Part shown: in pieces, positions 18,571 to 28,199 of the stretch
Layout: the number at the start of each line of letters is the position of its first letter
How positions within the stretch are numbered: position 1 is the first letter of the stretch
Assembly (NCBI RefSeq): GCF_024733845.1
Contig: NZ_JANRHG010000001.1
Coordinates: forward strand, 434,001 to 498,000
Source of the DNA: Neomoorella sulfitireducens
GTDB taxonomy: Bacteria > Bacillota > DSM-521 > Neomoorellales > Neomoorellaceae
Reading direction: 5' to 3'
DNA: 64,000 bases
Notes under the pieces: generated by a model
The model's input: the letters and a program-made list of their open reading frames with translations, nothing else
The model's database searches: none
Told to the model about the DNA's origin: nothing
Translations under genes and position numbers: made by a program

Positions 18571-18795
18571 CTAGAGCTTGGTCCACATGAGGATGGCAAT
18601 AACGAAGGAAAAGAGCGTCAGGGCTTCCATGAACGCCAGGGCTAGGAGCAGGGTGGTGCGGATGTTGCCGCTGGCTTCAGGCTGGCGCGCTATACCTTCC
18701 ATAGCCCCGCGGGAAGCATAGCCCTGGCCGAGGGCCGAACCCAGTGCTGCCAGGCCGATGGCCAGGCCGACGCCGATAAAACCTAGTGCTGTCAT
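18571..18795 (-). CDS. atpE: ATP synthase Fo c subunit
   Basis: 74 residues and two membrane helices joined by the polar loop ARQPEA. The ion-carrying carboxylate is Glu57 (AFMEALTLF). Gln24 occurs in helix 1 (GQGYA), as in sodium-type rings, but Ser/Thr directly after the glutamate is replaced by Ala, which argues for proton coupling. The second ATG was chosen because GAGGAGG stands eight bases before it. Confidence 0.97.
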   Translation of the reverse strand: MTALGFIGVGLAIGLAALGSALGQGYASRGAMEGIARQPEASGNIRTTLLLALAFMEALTLFSFVIAILMWTKL

Positions 18796-18906
18796 GTGCA
18801 TATCCTCCTCTAAGAATGGCTTCCTTTGTGGGCTGGCTATGTTGTGGTTAGCCAGCCACTAATTTCTGTTCATTCCCAGGTAACTAATCCCGTAAGTGCG
18901 GCTCCT

Positions 18907-19590
18907 TTAATGACCGTGGATAAAATTAGCTATATAAGTAACTGTCAGCAGGGTAAAAACAAAGGCCTGGATCAAGCCCATGAGGACGCCCAGGATCATA
19001 ATGGGTGTCGGTAATAAAAAGGGCAGCATGATAAACAGGATAGTCACCACCATCTCTTCCCCGAACATATTGCCGAATAGACGCAGGGACAGGGAAACCG
19101 GCTTGACCAGCTCCTCAATTACATTCAGGGGAAAGAGAAAGGGTGCCGGCTGGAAAAAGTGCTTAATGTAGCCCACCAGGCCCCTTTTCCGGATGCCGAT
19201 AAGCTGGACCAGGATGATGGTGGTCACAGCAAAGGCCGCCGTGGTGGAAAGGTCCATGGTCGGGGGCTTCATCCCGGGAATAAACCAGGAAAGATTGAGG
19301 CTGAGGATGAATATAAACAGGGTGGCCGCCAGGGGCAGGTAGCGCCGGCCCTCCTTGCCCATGGCTTCTTCCAAGAGACTGTAGAAAAATTCCATGAGCA
19401 TCTCAAAGATGTGCTGGATACCCCGGGGTACAAAAGTTAATTTCCGGGTTGCCAGGAAAACTCCTGCCAGTAAAAGAACCATGATAATCCACGTGTTGAC
19501 TACCGTGGAGTAGACCGGTATCGGACCCAGGGAAAATACCTCATGGGGGCGAACATGGGCCATGATCTCTCCTAAAGCCTGCAGTCCCAT
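18907..19590 (-). CDS. atpB: ATP synthase Fo a subunit
   Basis: 227 residues with five to six membrane helices. The essential arginine is in VKPVSLSLRLFGNMFGEEMV, and the last helices carry the LMGLIQAFVFTLLTVTYIAN segment. It forms the ion half-channels next to the c-ring. The start is unsettled: an ATG at 19602 is too close to GGAGGG, the one used here is slightly far from it, and an ATG at 19563 (MAHVRPHEVF) has AGGAG at a good distance. Confidence 0.95.
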   Translation of the reverse strand: MGLQALGEIMAHVRPHEVFSLGPIPVYSTVVNTWIIMVLLLAGVFLATRKLTFVPRGIQHIFEMLMEFFYSLLEEAMGKEGRRYLPLAATLFIFILSLNLSWFIPGMKPPTMDLSTTAAFAVTTIILVQLIGIRKRGLVGYIKHFFQPAPFLFPLNVIEELVKPVSLSLRLFGNMFGEEMVVTILFIMLPFLLPTPIMILGVLMGLIQAFVFTLLTVTYIANFIHGH

Positions 19591-19592
19591 TA

Positions 19593-19964
19593 TTAATCCC
19601 ATCCCTCCTTTCTCAGCATAATAAGAATAGCCTCGCCCATGTAGACCATCACCTGGAGCAACAGCCCTGCAAGCACCCCAAAAAGAAACTCTATCCCCCC
19701 GGCCAGGGCCAGGACCAGGAGGGCCAGGGCCACGGAGGAGCGGATTAAAGAACGGCCGAGGAAACGATTAACGGCCTTAGGCGGCAGGTTGTCCAGGCCG
19801 GTGACGGCCCCTAGCTGCCAGCGAAATAACCCCAGGGAAACAGGCAAAGCTACACCCACGCCGGCAGCAAAGGCATAGTGAGCGGTAACGAGGCCGGCCA
19901 CTGCTTCCAGAGCAGCCAGGACCAGCATCCCTTTCTCAGTCCGGGTGGGTTTTATCCTGATCAT
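19593..19964 (-). CDS. atpI: ATP synthase subunit I
   Basis: 123 residues with four predicted membrane helices, length and position typical of AtpI, a chaperone-like helper in c-ring assembly. It overlaps the end of the preceding atpZ gene by 29 bases and its stop lies next to atpB. AtpI proteins are poorly conserved, so context carries much of the assignment. Confidence 0.85.
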   Translation of the reverse strand: MIRIKPTRTEKGMLVLAALEAVAGLVTAHYAFAAGVGVALPVSLGLFRWQLGAVTGLDNLPPKAVNRFLGRSLIRSSVALALLVLALAGGIEFLFGVLAGLLLQVMVYMGEAILIMLRKEGWD

Positions 19965-20208
19965 CGGTTTTAATCCCCGGTGCTTTCTTTTCCAGGACCC
20001 GCAGCTCGCTTAAAATCGAGCGGAATGCCACCCCTATTCCCAGAAAAACGCCAAGTAGCAAGAAAAGGGGTGATGTGCCCCACCGCCGGTCCAGCCATAA
20101 CCCGCCGTAAAGGCCTAGGAGGATGGCGGCAGTCATAGTGACCCCAAAGGAAAAGGCCATATTGGCATAGCGCGCGTAATCCCAGTAGTCACGCTTTTTG
20201 GCTGCCAT
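19936..20208 (-). CDS. atpZ: AtpZ/AtpI-family Fo accessory protein
   Basis: 90 residues and two membrane helices (about residues 14-37 and 45-68) with the family pattern GLYGGLWLDRRWGTSPLFLLLGVFLGIGVAF. It is the first gene of the atp operon. Members of this family are proposed to aid ATP synthase assembly or Mg2+ uptake in alkaliphiles; that role is only suggested here. Confidence 0.87.
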   Translation of the reverse strand: MAAKKRDYWDYARYANMAFSFGVTMTAAILLGLYGGLWLDRRWGTSPLFLLLGVFLGIGVAFRSILSELRVLEKKAPGIKTDDQDKTHPD

Positions 20209-20328
20209 TAATGTTAAATTGTGCCTGGAAAAAATTTTTATACCCTATCGATGTTAAAAAAGTATTCTCTATTCCCGGTGAAATTCCTGCCGCAAAATGT
20301 CGCTTCTTATGCAAAACATAGAGACACT
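20209..20328 (-). promoter_or_regulatory. Probable atp operon promoter/leader region
   Basis: 120 bases, AT-rich close to atpZ. A TATAAA (minus strand) stands about 25 bases before the gene's leader end, but no good -35 box could be fixed. A segment CGGGAATAGAGAATACTTTTTTAAC (listed as a region at 20238-20262) partly resembles the leader of the small gene at 1245-1275. There is no hairpin strong enough to call a terminator for the upstream side. Confidence 0.4.
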
Positions 20329-21486
20329 TTATGCAGGCGTAAATTCCTGGGGCCTGGCAACTGCCAGGCCAAAGTAATGGCGCAGGGCGCCGCGGATACG
20401 CCGGGCGGCCTGGCCGTCGCCGTAGGGGTTGACGGCATGGGCCATGCGCAAGTAAGCCTGCCGGTCTTCCAGGAGTTCGCCGGTAGCATCCAGGATCTCC
20501 TGATAGCCGGTGCCCACCAGGCGCACGGTGCCGGCAGCAACAGCTTCCGGGCGCTCGGTCACTTCCCGCAGCACCAGCACCGGTTTACCGAGGGCCGGCG
20601 CTTCTTCCTGGAGACCGCCGGAATCCGTCAGCACCAGGTAGGAACGGGCCATCAGGTTGACAAAGGGCTCGTAGTCCAGGGGGTCGATCAAATAAATACG
20701 CTCCCGGCGGCCGAGGATTTCCCCCGCCAGCTCGCGGACCCGGGGGTTGTAGTGGACGGGGAAAACGACAACAACATCTTCATAGCGCTTTACCACCTCC
20801 CCCAGGGCGCTGAATATCGCGCGCATGGGCTCGCCCCAGTTCTCCCGCCGGTGGGCAGTTACCAGGATGAGCCGCCACCCCTGCGCGATCAATTCCTGCA
20901 GGCGGGGATCGGTAAAGGAGTAACCGGGGCGGACGGTGGCCTTTAAGGCATCGATTACGGTATTGCCGGTGACGTAGATGTGCCCGGCCGGTACGCCCTC
21001 GCGCAAGAGGTTATCCCGGGCGGTGGCCGTGGGGGCAAAATGGATGTCGGCCAGGGCCCCGGCCAGGCGGCGATTCATCTCCTCCGGGAAAGGAGCATAG
21101 CGATCCCCGGTCCTCAAGCCGGCTTCAACATGGCCGACGGGAATTTGCCGGTAAAAAGCGGCCAGGGCCGCCACAAAGGTGGTGGTGGTGTCCCCGTGCA
21201 CCAGGACCACATCCGGCGGGGAGGTTTCTAAAACCCCGGCCAAACCATTTAAAGCCCTGGTCGTCACTTCTTCCAGGGTCTGGCGGGGCCGCATGATGTC
21301 CAGGTCATAGGCAGGTTGGATGCGGAACAGGTGCAGGACCTGGTCGAGCATCTCCCGGTGCTGGGCCGTGACTGCCACCCGGCAATCGAACTCCTCGGGG
21401 AAACGATTCAGTTCTTTTACCACCGGGGCCATTTTTATGGCCTCGGGGCGGGTGCCAAAGACAGTTAAGACCTTTATGGGCGGCAT
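20329..21486 (-). CDS. wecB: UDP-N-acetylglucosamine 2-epimerase (non-hydrolysing)
   Basis: 385 residues, GT-B fold. It interconverts UDP-GlcNAc and UDP-ManNAc for teichoic-acid linkage or other wall polymers. Recognisable blocks are FGTRPEAIKMAPVV, VHGDTTTTFV, HVEAGLRTGD, TAHRRENWG and TDSGGLQEEAPALGKPVL. The ATG follows GGAGGAAG. The place next to the atp operon equals mnaA in Bacillus. Confidence 0.95.
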   Translation of the reverse strand: MPPIKVLTVFGTRPEAIKMAPVVKELNRFPEEFDCRVAVTAQHREMLDQVLHLFRIQPAYDLDIMRPRQTLEEVTTRALNGLAGVLETSPPDVVLVHGDTTTTFVAALAAFYRQIPVGHVEAGLRTGDRYAPFPEEMNRRLAGALADIHFAPTATARDNLLREGVPAGHIYVTGNTVIDALKATVRPGYSFTDPRLQELIAQGWRLILVTAHRRENWGEPMRAIFSALGEVVKRYEDVVVVFPVHYNPRVRELAGEILGRRERIYLIDPLDYEPFVNLMARSYLVLTDSGGLQEEAPALGKPVLVLREVTERPEAVAAGTVRLVGTGYQEILDATGELLEDRQAYLRMAHAVNPYGDGQAARRIRGALRHYFGLAVARPQEFTPA

Positions 21487-21554
21487 GAAAAACTTCCTCC
21501 GCAAAGACGGCCCGGGGCGGTTTGCCTTGCAGGCGCCCCCGGAGCCGTCGCCTC

Positions 21555-21863
21555 TTACTTCAGGTATTTTTTCGCCCGGAGTTTATGGACGTGCTCCTCC
21601 AGGGCCTGCTGGATATCGACACCGTACTGGTCTTCCAGCACAAACATGAGGGAAACGGCCGTCTGGGCCACGTCCAGGAGCTCGCGGGTAATGGCCGCCA
21701 GGACGGCATCATGGTCCACCCTGACCGCCTCGCCGCTCAGGCCCCGGAGTTTGCCGATGGCCTGGGCGAGTTCCCCGGCTTCTTCCATGAGCTTCAGGGC
21801 GGTGGATTCCATGGTTGGCGTCAGGTTGTCCAGTTTGGGCAAAGCAATAATCTTTTGCTGCAA
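21555..21863 (-). CDS. MazG-like nucleotide pyrophosphohydrolase
   Basis: About 102 residues with an all-alpha NTP-PPase fold: ESTALKLMEEAGELAQAIGKL carries the first two metal-binding glutamates and DHDAVLAAITRELLDVAQTAVSL the later Glu-Asp pair. It probably hydrolyses a noncanonical or dNTP substrate. TTG is the likely start, five bases after GGGAGGGG. A stem GGGAGGCT/AGCCTCCC (21881-21904) lies just before it. Confidence 0.87.
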   Translation of the reverse strand: MQQKIIALPKLDNLTPTMESTALKLMEEAGELAQAIGKLRGLSGEAVRVDHDAVLAAITRELLDVAQTAVSLMFVLEDQYGVDIQQALEEHVHKLRAKKYLK

Positions 21864-21944
21864 AATTACCCCTCCCACCGGGGAGGCTTCTCCAGTAGCC
21901 TCCCTGACTTTACCTGCCGAGAAAGCAACACCCCCCGACCTCCA

Positions 21945-22352
21945 CTACCGGGGCAGGTGGACGATTTCCAGCCCGGCTTCCCACAGCCAGTCATGGGCAA
22001 CCGGGTAGAGCCGGGCGTAAACGACTCTTTTAATCCCGGCCTGGATAATGGTCAGGGCGCACCTCTCACAGGGATAGTCGGTAACGTACATGGTGGCCCC
22101 GGACCGTTCTTCCGGCGAACACTCCAGGAGGGCATTGATTTCGGCGTGAATGGTCCGCCGGCAGTGCTCTCCATCCATGAGGCAGCCGGCGTCCAGGCAG
22201 TGGGGCAGGCCGTGGGGGGCGCCGTTGTAGCCGGTCCCCTTTATACGCCTGTCCTTGACCACCAGGGCGCCCACAGCCCGCCGGTTGCAGGTGCTGCGGC
22301 CGGCCACCTGGAAGGCTATATCCATAAAGTAATCGTCCCAGTCTTTTCGCAT
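21945..22352 (-). CDS. comEB: dCMP deaminase-family protein (ComEB-like)
   Basis: 135 residues, cytidine/deoxycytidylate deaminase fold with the zinc motif HAEINALLE and PCERC. It would convert dCMP to dUMP for thymidylate synthesis; in Bacillus the gene belongs to the comE locus, but no competence genes lie here. It shares a nucleotide-metabolism neighbourhood with the mazG-like gene. A GTG nine bases upstream of the chosen ATG is an alternative start. Confidence 0.92.
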   Translation of the reverse strand: MRKDWDDYFMDIAFQVAGRSTCNRRAVGALVVKDRRIKGTGYNGAPHGLPHCLDAGCLMDGEHCRRTIHAEINALLECSPEERSGATMYVTDYPCERCALTIIQAGIKRVVYARLYPVAHDWLWEAGLEIVHLPR

Positions 22353-22480
22353 AAACTTCACCCGTATGGAAAGTAACAGGTAAAATTTTAGCGGGTCGTA
22401 CCCGCCAAAAAAATTAAGCCGCGTGTATCCGGGGTTATTTTAACATAATTTCCCCCGGGCTACCATAGTTTTTTACATCA

Positions 22481-22510
22481 ATAAACCCGCCGGTTTAGTT
22501 GCCGGCGGGT
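22481..22510 (-). terminator. Terminator downstream of glyA
   Basis: Nine-bp stem ACCCGCCGG/CCGGCGGGT (22502-22510 with 22485-22493) with an eight-base loop, followed on the minus strand by TTATTGATG. The T-run is modest, but the stem is strong and stands just after the glyA stop. Confidence 0.75.
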
Positions 22511-22518
22511 ACTGCAAA

Positions 22519-23769
<1,251 letters not shown>

Positions 23770-23861
23770 TAATATTTCCCTCCTGTTCCTGGCCGGCGAC
23801 TTTTAGCTGGCTTGCTGCCAGGCTTTTTCATCCCCGGGTCCCACATTCCCGTCGTGATTCT

Positions 23862-24422
23862 TTAATTGCTCCAGGTGGCTTTATATACAGCCCTTTCGCC
23901 GCCTATCAAAGGCGGGCGCGTCCGGGCCGCCGTCACAGGGGCGCAACCGATGGTTTTGACCTGCAAGCGCACGGGCACGGCTACCGGCCGCAGGTGCATG
24001 CCGATGAGGGTGGTGCCGATATCCAGGCCGGCATGGGCCTGGAGCCCGGCTACCACCACCGGGCGGTGGAAGGCGGCAAAAGCCGCCGTGGCCAGGGAAC
24101 CGCCGGCCTTGGGCGCCGGCACGACCGTTACCACCTCGAGGTTGTAAAGCCGGGCGGCCCCGGCCTCGATAACCAGGGCCCTGTTTAAATGTTCGCAACA
24201 CTGGGCCGCCAGGTATAGCTGGGCCGGCCTGGTGGCCTGGAGCAGGCCTGCAATTACAGCCCGGCCCACTTCCAGGGAAGAAGACGTGCCGATCTTCTGC
24301 CCCATAATTTCGCTGGTACTGCAGCCGGCAACCAGGATCTGGCAGGGTTTTAAGGCGGCGACTTCAATAAGCTCCATCGCAGCCGCTTTAACCAGTGCGG
24401 TAATGGCGTTTAAATCGGCCAT
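23862..24422 (-). CDS. ywlG: YwlG-family protein (TIGR01440/UPF0340)
   Basis: 186 residues of the UPF0340 family, recognised from GCSTSEIMGQKIGTSSSLEVGRAV, CCEHLNRALVIE and GLDIGTTLIGMHLRPVAVPVR. The molecular role is not known to me. It lies between rpiB and glyA exactly as in Bacillus, and its conserved Cys/Ser residues suggest an enzyme, but no reaction can be claimed. Confidence 0.9.
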   Translation of the reverse strand: MADLNAITALVKAAAMELIEVAALKPCQILVAGCSTSEIMGQKIGTSSSLEVGRAVIAGLLQATRPAQLYLAAQCCEHLNRALVIEAGAARLYNLEVVTVVPAPKAGGSLATAAFAAFHRPVVVAGLQAHAGLDIGTTLIGMHLRPVAVPVRLQVKTIGCAPVTAARTRPPLIGGERAVYKATWSN

Positions 24423-24446
24423 TTTACCCGTCCTTTCTACCCTGCC

Positions 24447-24905
24447 CTATTCTTTCCGGCAAGAGTAACTGGCCTCAATGGCACTGATTTTAGCCACCCG
24501 CCGGGCGTGACGGCCACCGCTGAAACCGGCTTCCAGCCAGGTAGCTACGATTTCCAGGGCCAGGCCGGGGCCGACAACCCGTTCGCCCATGGTAAGGATA
24601 TTGGCGTCATTATGTTCCCGCGACGCCCGGGCGGAAAAGGTATCATGGCAGTGGGCGGCGCGGATGCCCGGGACTTTATTGGCCGCGATGCAGACACCGA
24701 TACCCGTACCGCAGCAGAGAATGCCCCGGTCGTATTCCCCGCTGGCTACAGCCTCGGCGACCTTGCGGGCAAAGTCGGGATAATCTACCGCGCCGGCATC
24801 ATAGGTGCCGAAATCGTAATTGGCAATCCCCTGCCGGTCCAGGTACTCTTTAATTACTGCTTTGAGATGGAAACCGCCGTGGTCGCTGCCCAGGGCGACG
24901 CGCAA
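24447..24905 (-). CDS. rpiB: Ribose 5-phosphate isomerase B
   Basis: 152 residues: SDHGGFHLK, the catalytic cysteine in GILCCGTGIGVCIAANK, and the HDTFSARASREHNDANILTMGERVVGPG block. It interconverts ribose and ribulose 5-phosphate. The TTG start with AGAGGTG upstream gives the family N-terminus (MRVALGSDHGGF); an ATG 21 bases further up has no ribosome binding site. Confidence 0.95.
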   Translation of the reverse strand: MRVALGSDHGGFHLKAVIKEYLDRQGIANYDFGTYDAGAVDYPDFARKVAEAVASGEYDRGILCCGTGIGVCIAANKVPGIRAAHCHDTFSARASREHNDANILTMGERVVGPGLALEIVATWLEAGFSGGRHARRVAKISAIEASYSCRKE

Positions 24906-25010
24906 TTTAACTGCACCTCTTGCCATAAAGATTAAATACTATTTAATTATTCGCCGTGTTAACGCTAATTCCTGCTCAAGTTACCAAACCTACTTTTTTC
25001 TACCCTACCC

Positions 25011-25080
25011 TGAAAATAACTTCTCTCCAGGCTGGCATTGTTTTTGCTCGCTCCAAACAAATGCCAGCCCGTTATTTTCA
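25011..25080. repeat. Palindromic intergenic element, copy 2, nested arms
   Basis: Outer arms TGAAAATAAC (25011-25020) and GTTATTTTCA (25071-25080) are perfect 10-base complements. Inner arms GGCTGGCATTGTTT (25030-25043) and AAACAAATGCCAGCC (25055-25069) pair with one bulged base around TTGCTCGCTCC. The right edge contains the ywlE stop codon. No strong T-run follows on either side, so a simple terminator is unlikely. Confidence 0.85.
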
Positions 25081-25635
25081 TCCTTCTGATGGTGCCGCGT
25101 TAGCGGCATGGGTGTCCTGTGCATATTTCTCCAGGGCCTGTCTAATAAGGCCGGCCAATTCCCTAGCTGTAGCCTGGTAAACTTCCAGGGGGCGGCCAAA
25201 GGGATCGGGAATGTCGTCATCTGCAGCCTGGATCACTGGTGCAGCTTCCCCGGCGCCTGTAACCTCCTGTGCCCTTTCCGCGGGCTTTTGAGGGTCTTCC
25301 CGGGCGTACTCCTTCAAGGTAAAGGTTTTGCCCCCGGCGGCCGGGTAAAAGTGCAGGAGAAATTCCTTGTGGGAGCGGGTCATGGTTAAAATCAGGTCAG
25401 CGTCTTCCACCATGGCCCCTGTGACCCGCCGGGCGCGGTGTTCCCGGAGGTCGATGCCCATGGCCGCCAGGGCCCGGACGGCTTCCGGTGTCGCCGGTTC
25501 ACCCTCCCGGGCTGCCAGGCCGGCCGAGGTAACATCAACATCTAAACCCCGTTCTTCCTTTATGCGGGAGGCAATGGCCGCCGCCATGGTACTGCGGCAG
25601 GTGTTACCGGTACAAATAAACAGGATGCCCGGCAT
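25078..25635 (-). CDS. ywlE: Low-molecular-weight protein phosphatase (YwlE-like arginine/tyrosine phosphatase)
   Basis: 185 residues, longer than the usual ~150. The P-loop CTGNTCR (Cys8-Arg14) and the acid motif DDIPDPFGRP are present. The Thr after Gly in CTGNT is shared with protein-arginine phosphatase YwlE, so that activity is plausible. The C-terminal tail ends within the palindromic repeat, which supplies the stop codon, so the end of the protein may have been altered by that element. It lies in the ywlC-mntP-ywlE-rpiB cluster. Confidence 0.9.
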   Translation of the reverse strand: MPGILFICTGNTCRSTMAAAIASRIKEERGLDVDVTSAGLAAREGEPATPEAVRALAAMGIDLREHRARRVTGAMVEDADLILTMTRSHKEFLLHFYPAAGGKTFTLKEYAREDPQKPAERAQEVTGAGEAAPVIQAADDDIPDPFGRPLEVYQATARELAGLIRQALEKYAQDTHAANAAPSEG

Positions 25636-25638
25636 ATC

Positions 25639-26223
25639 TTACACCCCCACCAGCATTTTTAAGCCGATACCTACCAGAATCAGGCCGCCGACAATCTCGG
25701 CCTTGCTGCCCAGGTAGGCACCCAGGCGCCGGCCGGCCAGGAGCCCCAGGGCCGTCATGATCCCGGCAATAAAGCCCATGGTCAGGACCGTCAGGGGGAT
25801 ATTGACGCTGATGGCGCCGAGGCCAAAGCCGACGCTGAGGGCATCCAGGCTAACGCTGCCGGCTATGAGGAGGACCGCCGTCAGGCCGCTGAGTATCCCC
25901 CGGCGGCCGGGTACCGCCCGCAGCACCTGCCCGGCCAGGCCGCCCCCTTCTTGCGGCGAGGCGACGGCCTCCCAGAGCATCAGTCCCCCCATACCGGAAA
26001 GGACCAGGGCGCCGATAATGGCTGCCAGTTTTCCCAGGATCCGGCCCAGGATCAGGCCCAGGTAGAGCCCGGTCAGGGGCATAATAATGTGAAGAATGCC
26101 TACCGTACCGGCAAAAACCACTGCCTGGCGCCCCCTGAGACCGCCCATGGCCAGGCCGGTGGCCAGGGAAAAGGCATCGGTGCCCAGGGCCATGGCTACC
26201 AGGATGATACCTAAGGGCTCCAT
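25639..26223 (-). CDS. mntP: Manganese efflux pump MntP family (DUF204)
   Basis: 194 residues with six membrane helices in two repeats, each with a GTDAFSLATGLAMG / GSVSLDALSVGFGLG signature containing the conserved aspartate. The family exports Mn2+. It is three bases upstream of ywlE, as ywlD in Bacillus. Confidence 0.9.
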   Translation of the reverse strand: MEPLGIILVAMALGTDAFSLATGLAMGGLRGRQAVVFAGTVGILHIIMPLTGLYLGLILGRILGKLAAIIGALVLSGMGGLMLWEAVASPQEGGGLAGQVLRAVPGRRGILSGLTAVLLIAGSVSLDALSVGFGLGAISVNIPLTVLTMGFIAGIMTALGLLAGRRLGAYLGSKAEIVGGLILVGIGLKMLVGV

Positions 26224-26240
26224 GTGTCAATACCCCCACT

Positions 26241-27311
26241 TTAAGCATGGATGATACGGTTAGCCGCCGACTTGCGCAGGCGGTTCATAATTGCCAGGCC
26301 CAGGCCTTCTTCGGCTATGGCTTCGGCCAGGATGATGTCGGCATGGTGGCGGTCGCAGTTGCGCAGGGCGTTAAAGAGGGTGGCGGCAATGGTAGCCGGC
26401 CGGGAACGGCTTCCCAGGACCTCCAGGTAATCCGGCCGGGGGTCCTGCCGGTAGGCGACGGCCGTTTCGGCGGTTGCCAGGACGGCCACCCGGAAACCCC
26501 TGCGCTGCCAGGCCGCTACCAGGGCGCGGATCTTGGCCGTCACCCTTTCCAGTTCTCCCGTGACAACAAAGACTTCCCCCATGGGGGCGTAATGTTTATA
26601 TTTCATCCCGGGGGCGCGCGGCTGGGTTACCTGGTCGCCCTGGACGGCCGGGTCAATAGCGACTTCGCCGAGGACGGCCTTGAGCTCCTCATAGGTCACT
26701 CCTCCCGGCCTTAAAATGGTGGGTACCGGGGTTGTCAGGTCCAGGACCGTGGATTCTACCCCGACGGTAGCCGGGCCGCCGTCGACGACGGCATCGATTT
26801 TGCCCCGCAGGTCTTTAAGGACGTGCCGGCCGGTGGTAGGGCTGGGCCGCCCCGAGATATTGGCGCTGGGCGCCGCTATGGGCAGGCGGGCGACACGGAT
26901 GAGGGCCTGGGCTACGGGGTGGGCAGGCATGCGGATGCCTACCGTGTCCAGACCGGCAGTCACGATATCCGGTACCAATTCGCCCCTGGGCAGCACCAGG
27001 GTCAGGGGGCCGGGCCAGAAGCGCTGCATGAGGAGGGTCGCCCGCGGCGGCAGGTAAGCTACCAGGTCCTGGACATCCCGGAAACTGGCAATATGAACAA
27101 TAAGGGGGTTGTCGGCCGGCCGTCCCTTGGCGCGAAAAATGCGCCGCACTGCCCGATCGTCCAGGGCATTGGCCCCCAGGCCGTAGACCGTTTCCGTCGG
27201 AAAGGCCACTACCCCTCCCCGGTTAAGGATCCGGGCCGCCAGGCGAATTTTATGGAGTTCCGGTACCCGGGGGTCTATTTTTAAATATTTCGTGCGCTTA
27301 CCTACAGCCAC
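26241..27311 (-). CDS. ywlC: Threonylcarbamoyl-AMP synthase (Sua5/YwlC)
   Basis: About 356 residues: an N-terminal YrdC domain (GGVVAFPTETVYGLGANA, RAKGRPADNPLIVHI, PSANISGRPSPTTG) and a C-terminal Sua5 domain reached through the PGMKYKHYAP linker. It makes threonylcarbamoyl-AMP from threonine, bicarbonate and ATP for the t6A37 tRNA modification. GTG was chosen as start, six bases after AGAGGTG. Confidence 0.95.
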   Translation of the reverse strand: MAVGKRTKYLKIDPRVPELHKIRLAARILNRGGVVAFPTETVYGLGANALDDRAVRRIFRAKGRPADNPLIVHIASFRDVQDLVAYLPPRATLLMQRFWPGPLTLVLPRGELVPDIVTAGLDTVGIRMPAHPVAQALIRVARLPIAAPSANISGRPSPTTGRHVLKDLRGKIDAVVDGGPATVGVESTVLDLTTPVPTILRPGGVTYEELKAVLGEVAIDPAVQGDQVTQPRAPGMKYKHYAPMGEVFVVTGELERVTAKIRALVAAWQRRGFRVAVLATAETAVAYRQDPRPDYLEVLGSRSRPATIAATLFNALRNCDRHHADIILAEAIAEEGLGLAIMNRLRKSAANRIIHA

Positions 27312-27342
27312 CCAATTCACCTCTATGTACTTATCGCAGTTA

Positions 27343-28194
27343 TTATTCTTCCCGCCTATAGGCCAGGAAACAACGATCGCGGCCGCCGTAATCAGGTAAC
27401 ACCACCATATCCCGGTAAGCCCCGGTGGAAACCGCCATTTCCCGGACGGCCCTGCCTTGATTATACCCGATCTCCAGGGCCAGGAGTCCCCCGGCCTTTA
27501 AAACCTCCGGCGCCCCGGGCAGCAGGATGCGGTAGGCATTTAAGCCGTCGGGGCCGCCGTCCAGGGCCAGGCGCGGCTCGGCCTGGACCTCCGGCGGCAG
27601 CCTGTCCAATTCGCCGGCAGGTATATAGGGAGGGTTGGCCACCAGGGCGTCCAGCTTTAAACCGCTGAGGGGCCTTAGAAAATCGCCCTGCAAGAAAGTA
27701 ACCCGGCCTGCCAGGCCTAAAACCCGGGCATTCTGCCGGGCTACTTCCAGGGCTGCCGGGCTTATATCGGTGGCGTAAACCCTGGCTTTGGGCAGGTAGT
27801 ACGCCAGGCTCAAGGCTATGGCCCCGCTCCCCGTGCCGCAATCGGCAAGAACAAGACTTTCCCCCGCGTCGAGGCGTTCTAAGACAGCTTCCACCAGCAA
27901 TTCCGTATCCTGGCGGGGGATTAAAACCGCCGGGGTAACTTTAAACTCCAGGGACATGAATTCCTGGCGGCAGGTCAAATACTGGAGGGGGTACCCGGCC
28001 GCCCGGCGCTCCACGGCCGGCCAGAACCTGGCGGCGACGGAGGGTCCCAGTTCTTCCTCCATGCGGGCCAGGAGCTGGGCCCTCGTATACCGGCCGGCCC
28101 AGGCCAGGAGCACTTCCGCCTCCAGCCGGGGCCGGGGAAACCCTGCGGCCGCAAACCGCCGGCTCGCTTCTTTTAAGGCTTCCCGGAGGGTCAA
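27343..28194 (-). CDS. prmC: Release factor glutamine methyltransferase
   Basis: 283 residues with a helical N-terminal domain and a SAM-dependent methyltransferase domain carrying DCGTGSGAIALSLA and the NPPYIP motif. It methylates the GGQ glutamine of release factors, and the gene directly follows prfA. TTG start; the GGAGG lies over the prfA end. Confidence 0.96.
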   Translation of the reverse strand: MTLREALKEASRRFAAAGFPRPRLEAEVLLAWAGRYTRAQLLARMEEELGPSVAARFWPAVERRAAGYPLQYLTCRQEFMSLEFKVTPAVLIPRQDTELLVEAVLERLDAGESLVLADCGTGSGAIALSLAYYLPKARVYATDISPAALEVARQNARVLGLAGRVTFLQGDFLRPLSGLKLDALVANPPYIPAGELDRLPPEVQAEPRLALDGGPDGLNAYRILLPGAPEVLKAGGLLALEIGYNQGRAVREMAVSTGAYRDMVVLPDYGGRDRCFLAYRREE

Positions 28195-28199
28195 TGGCC

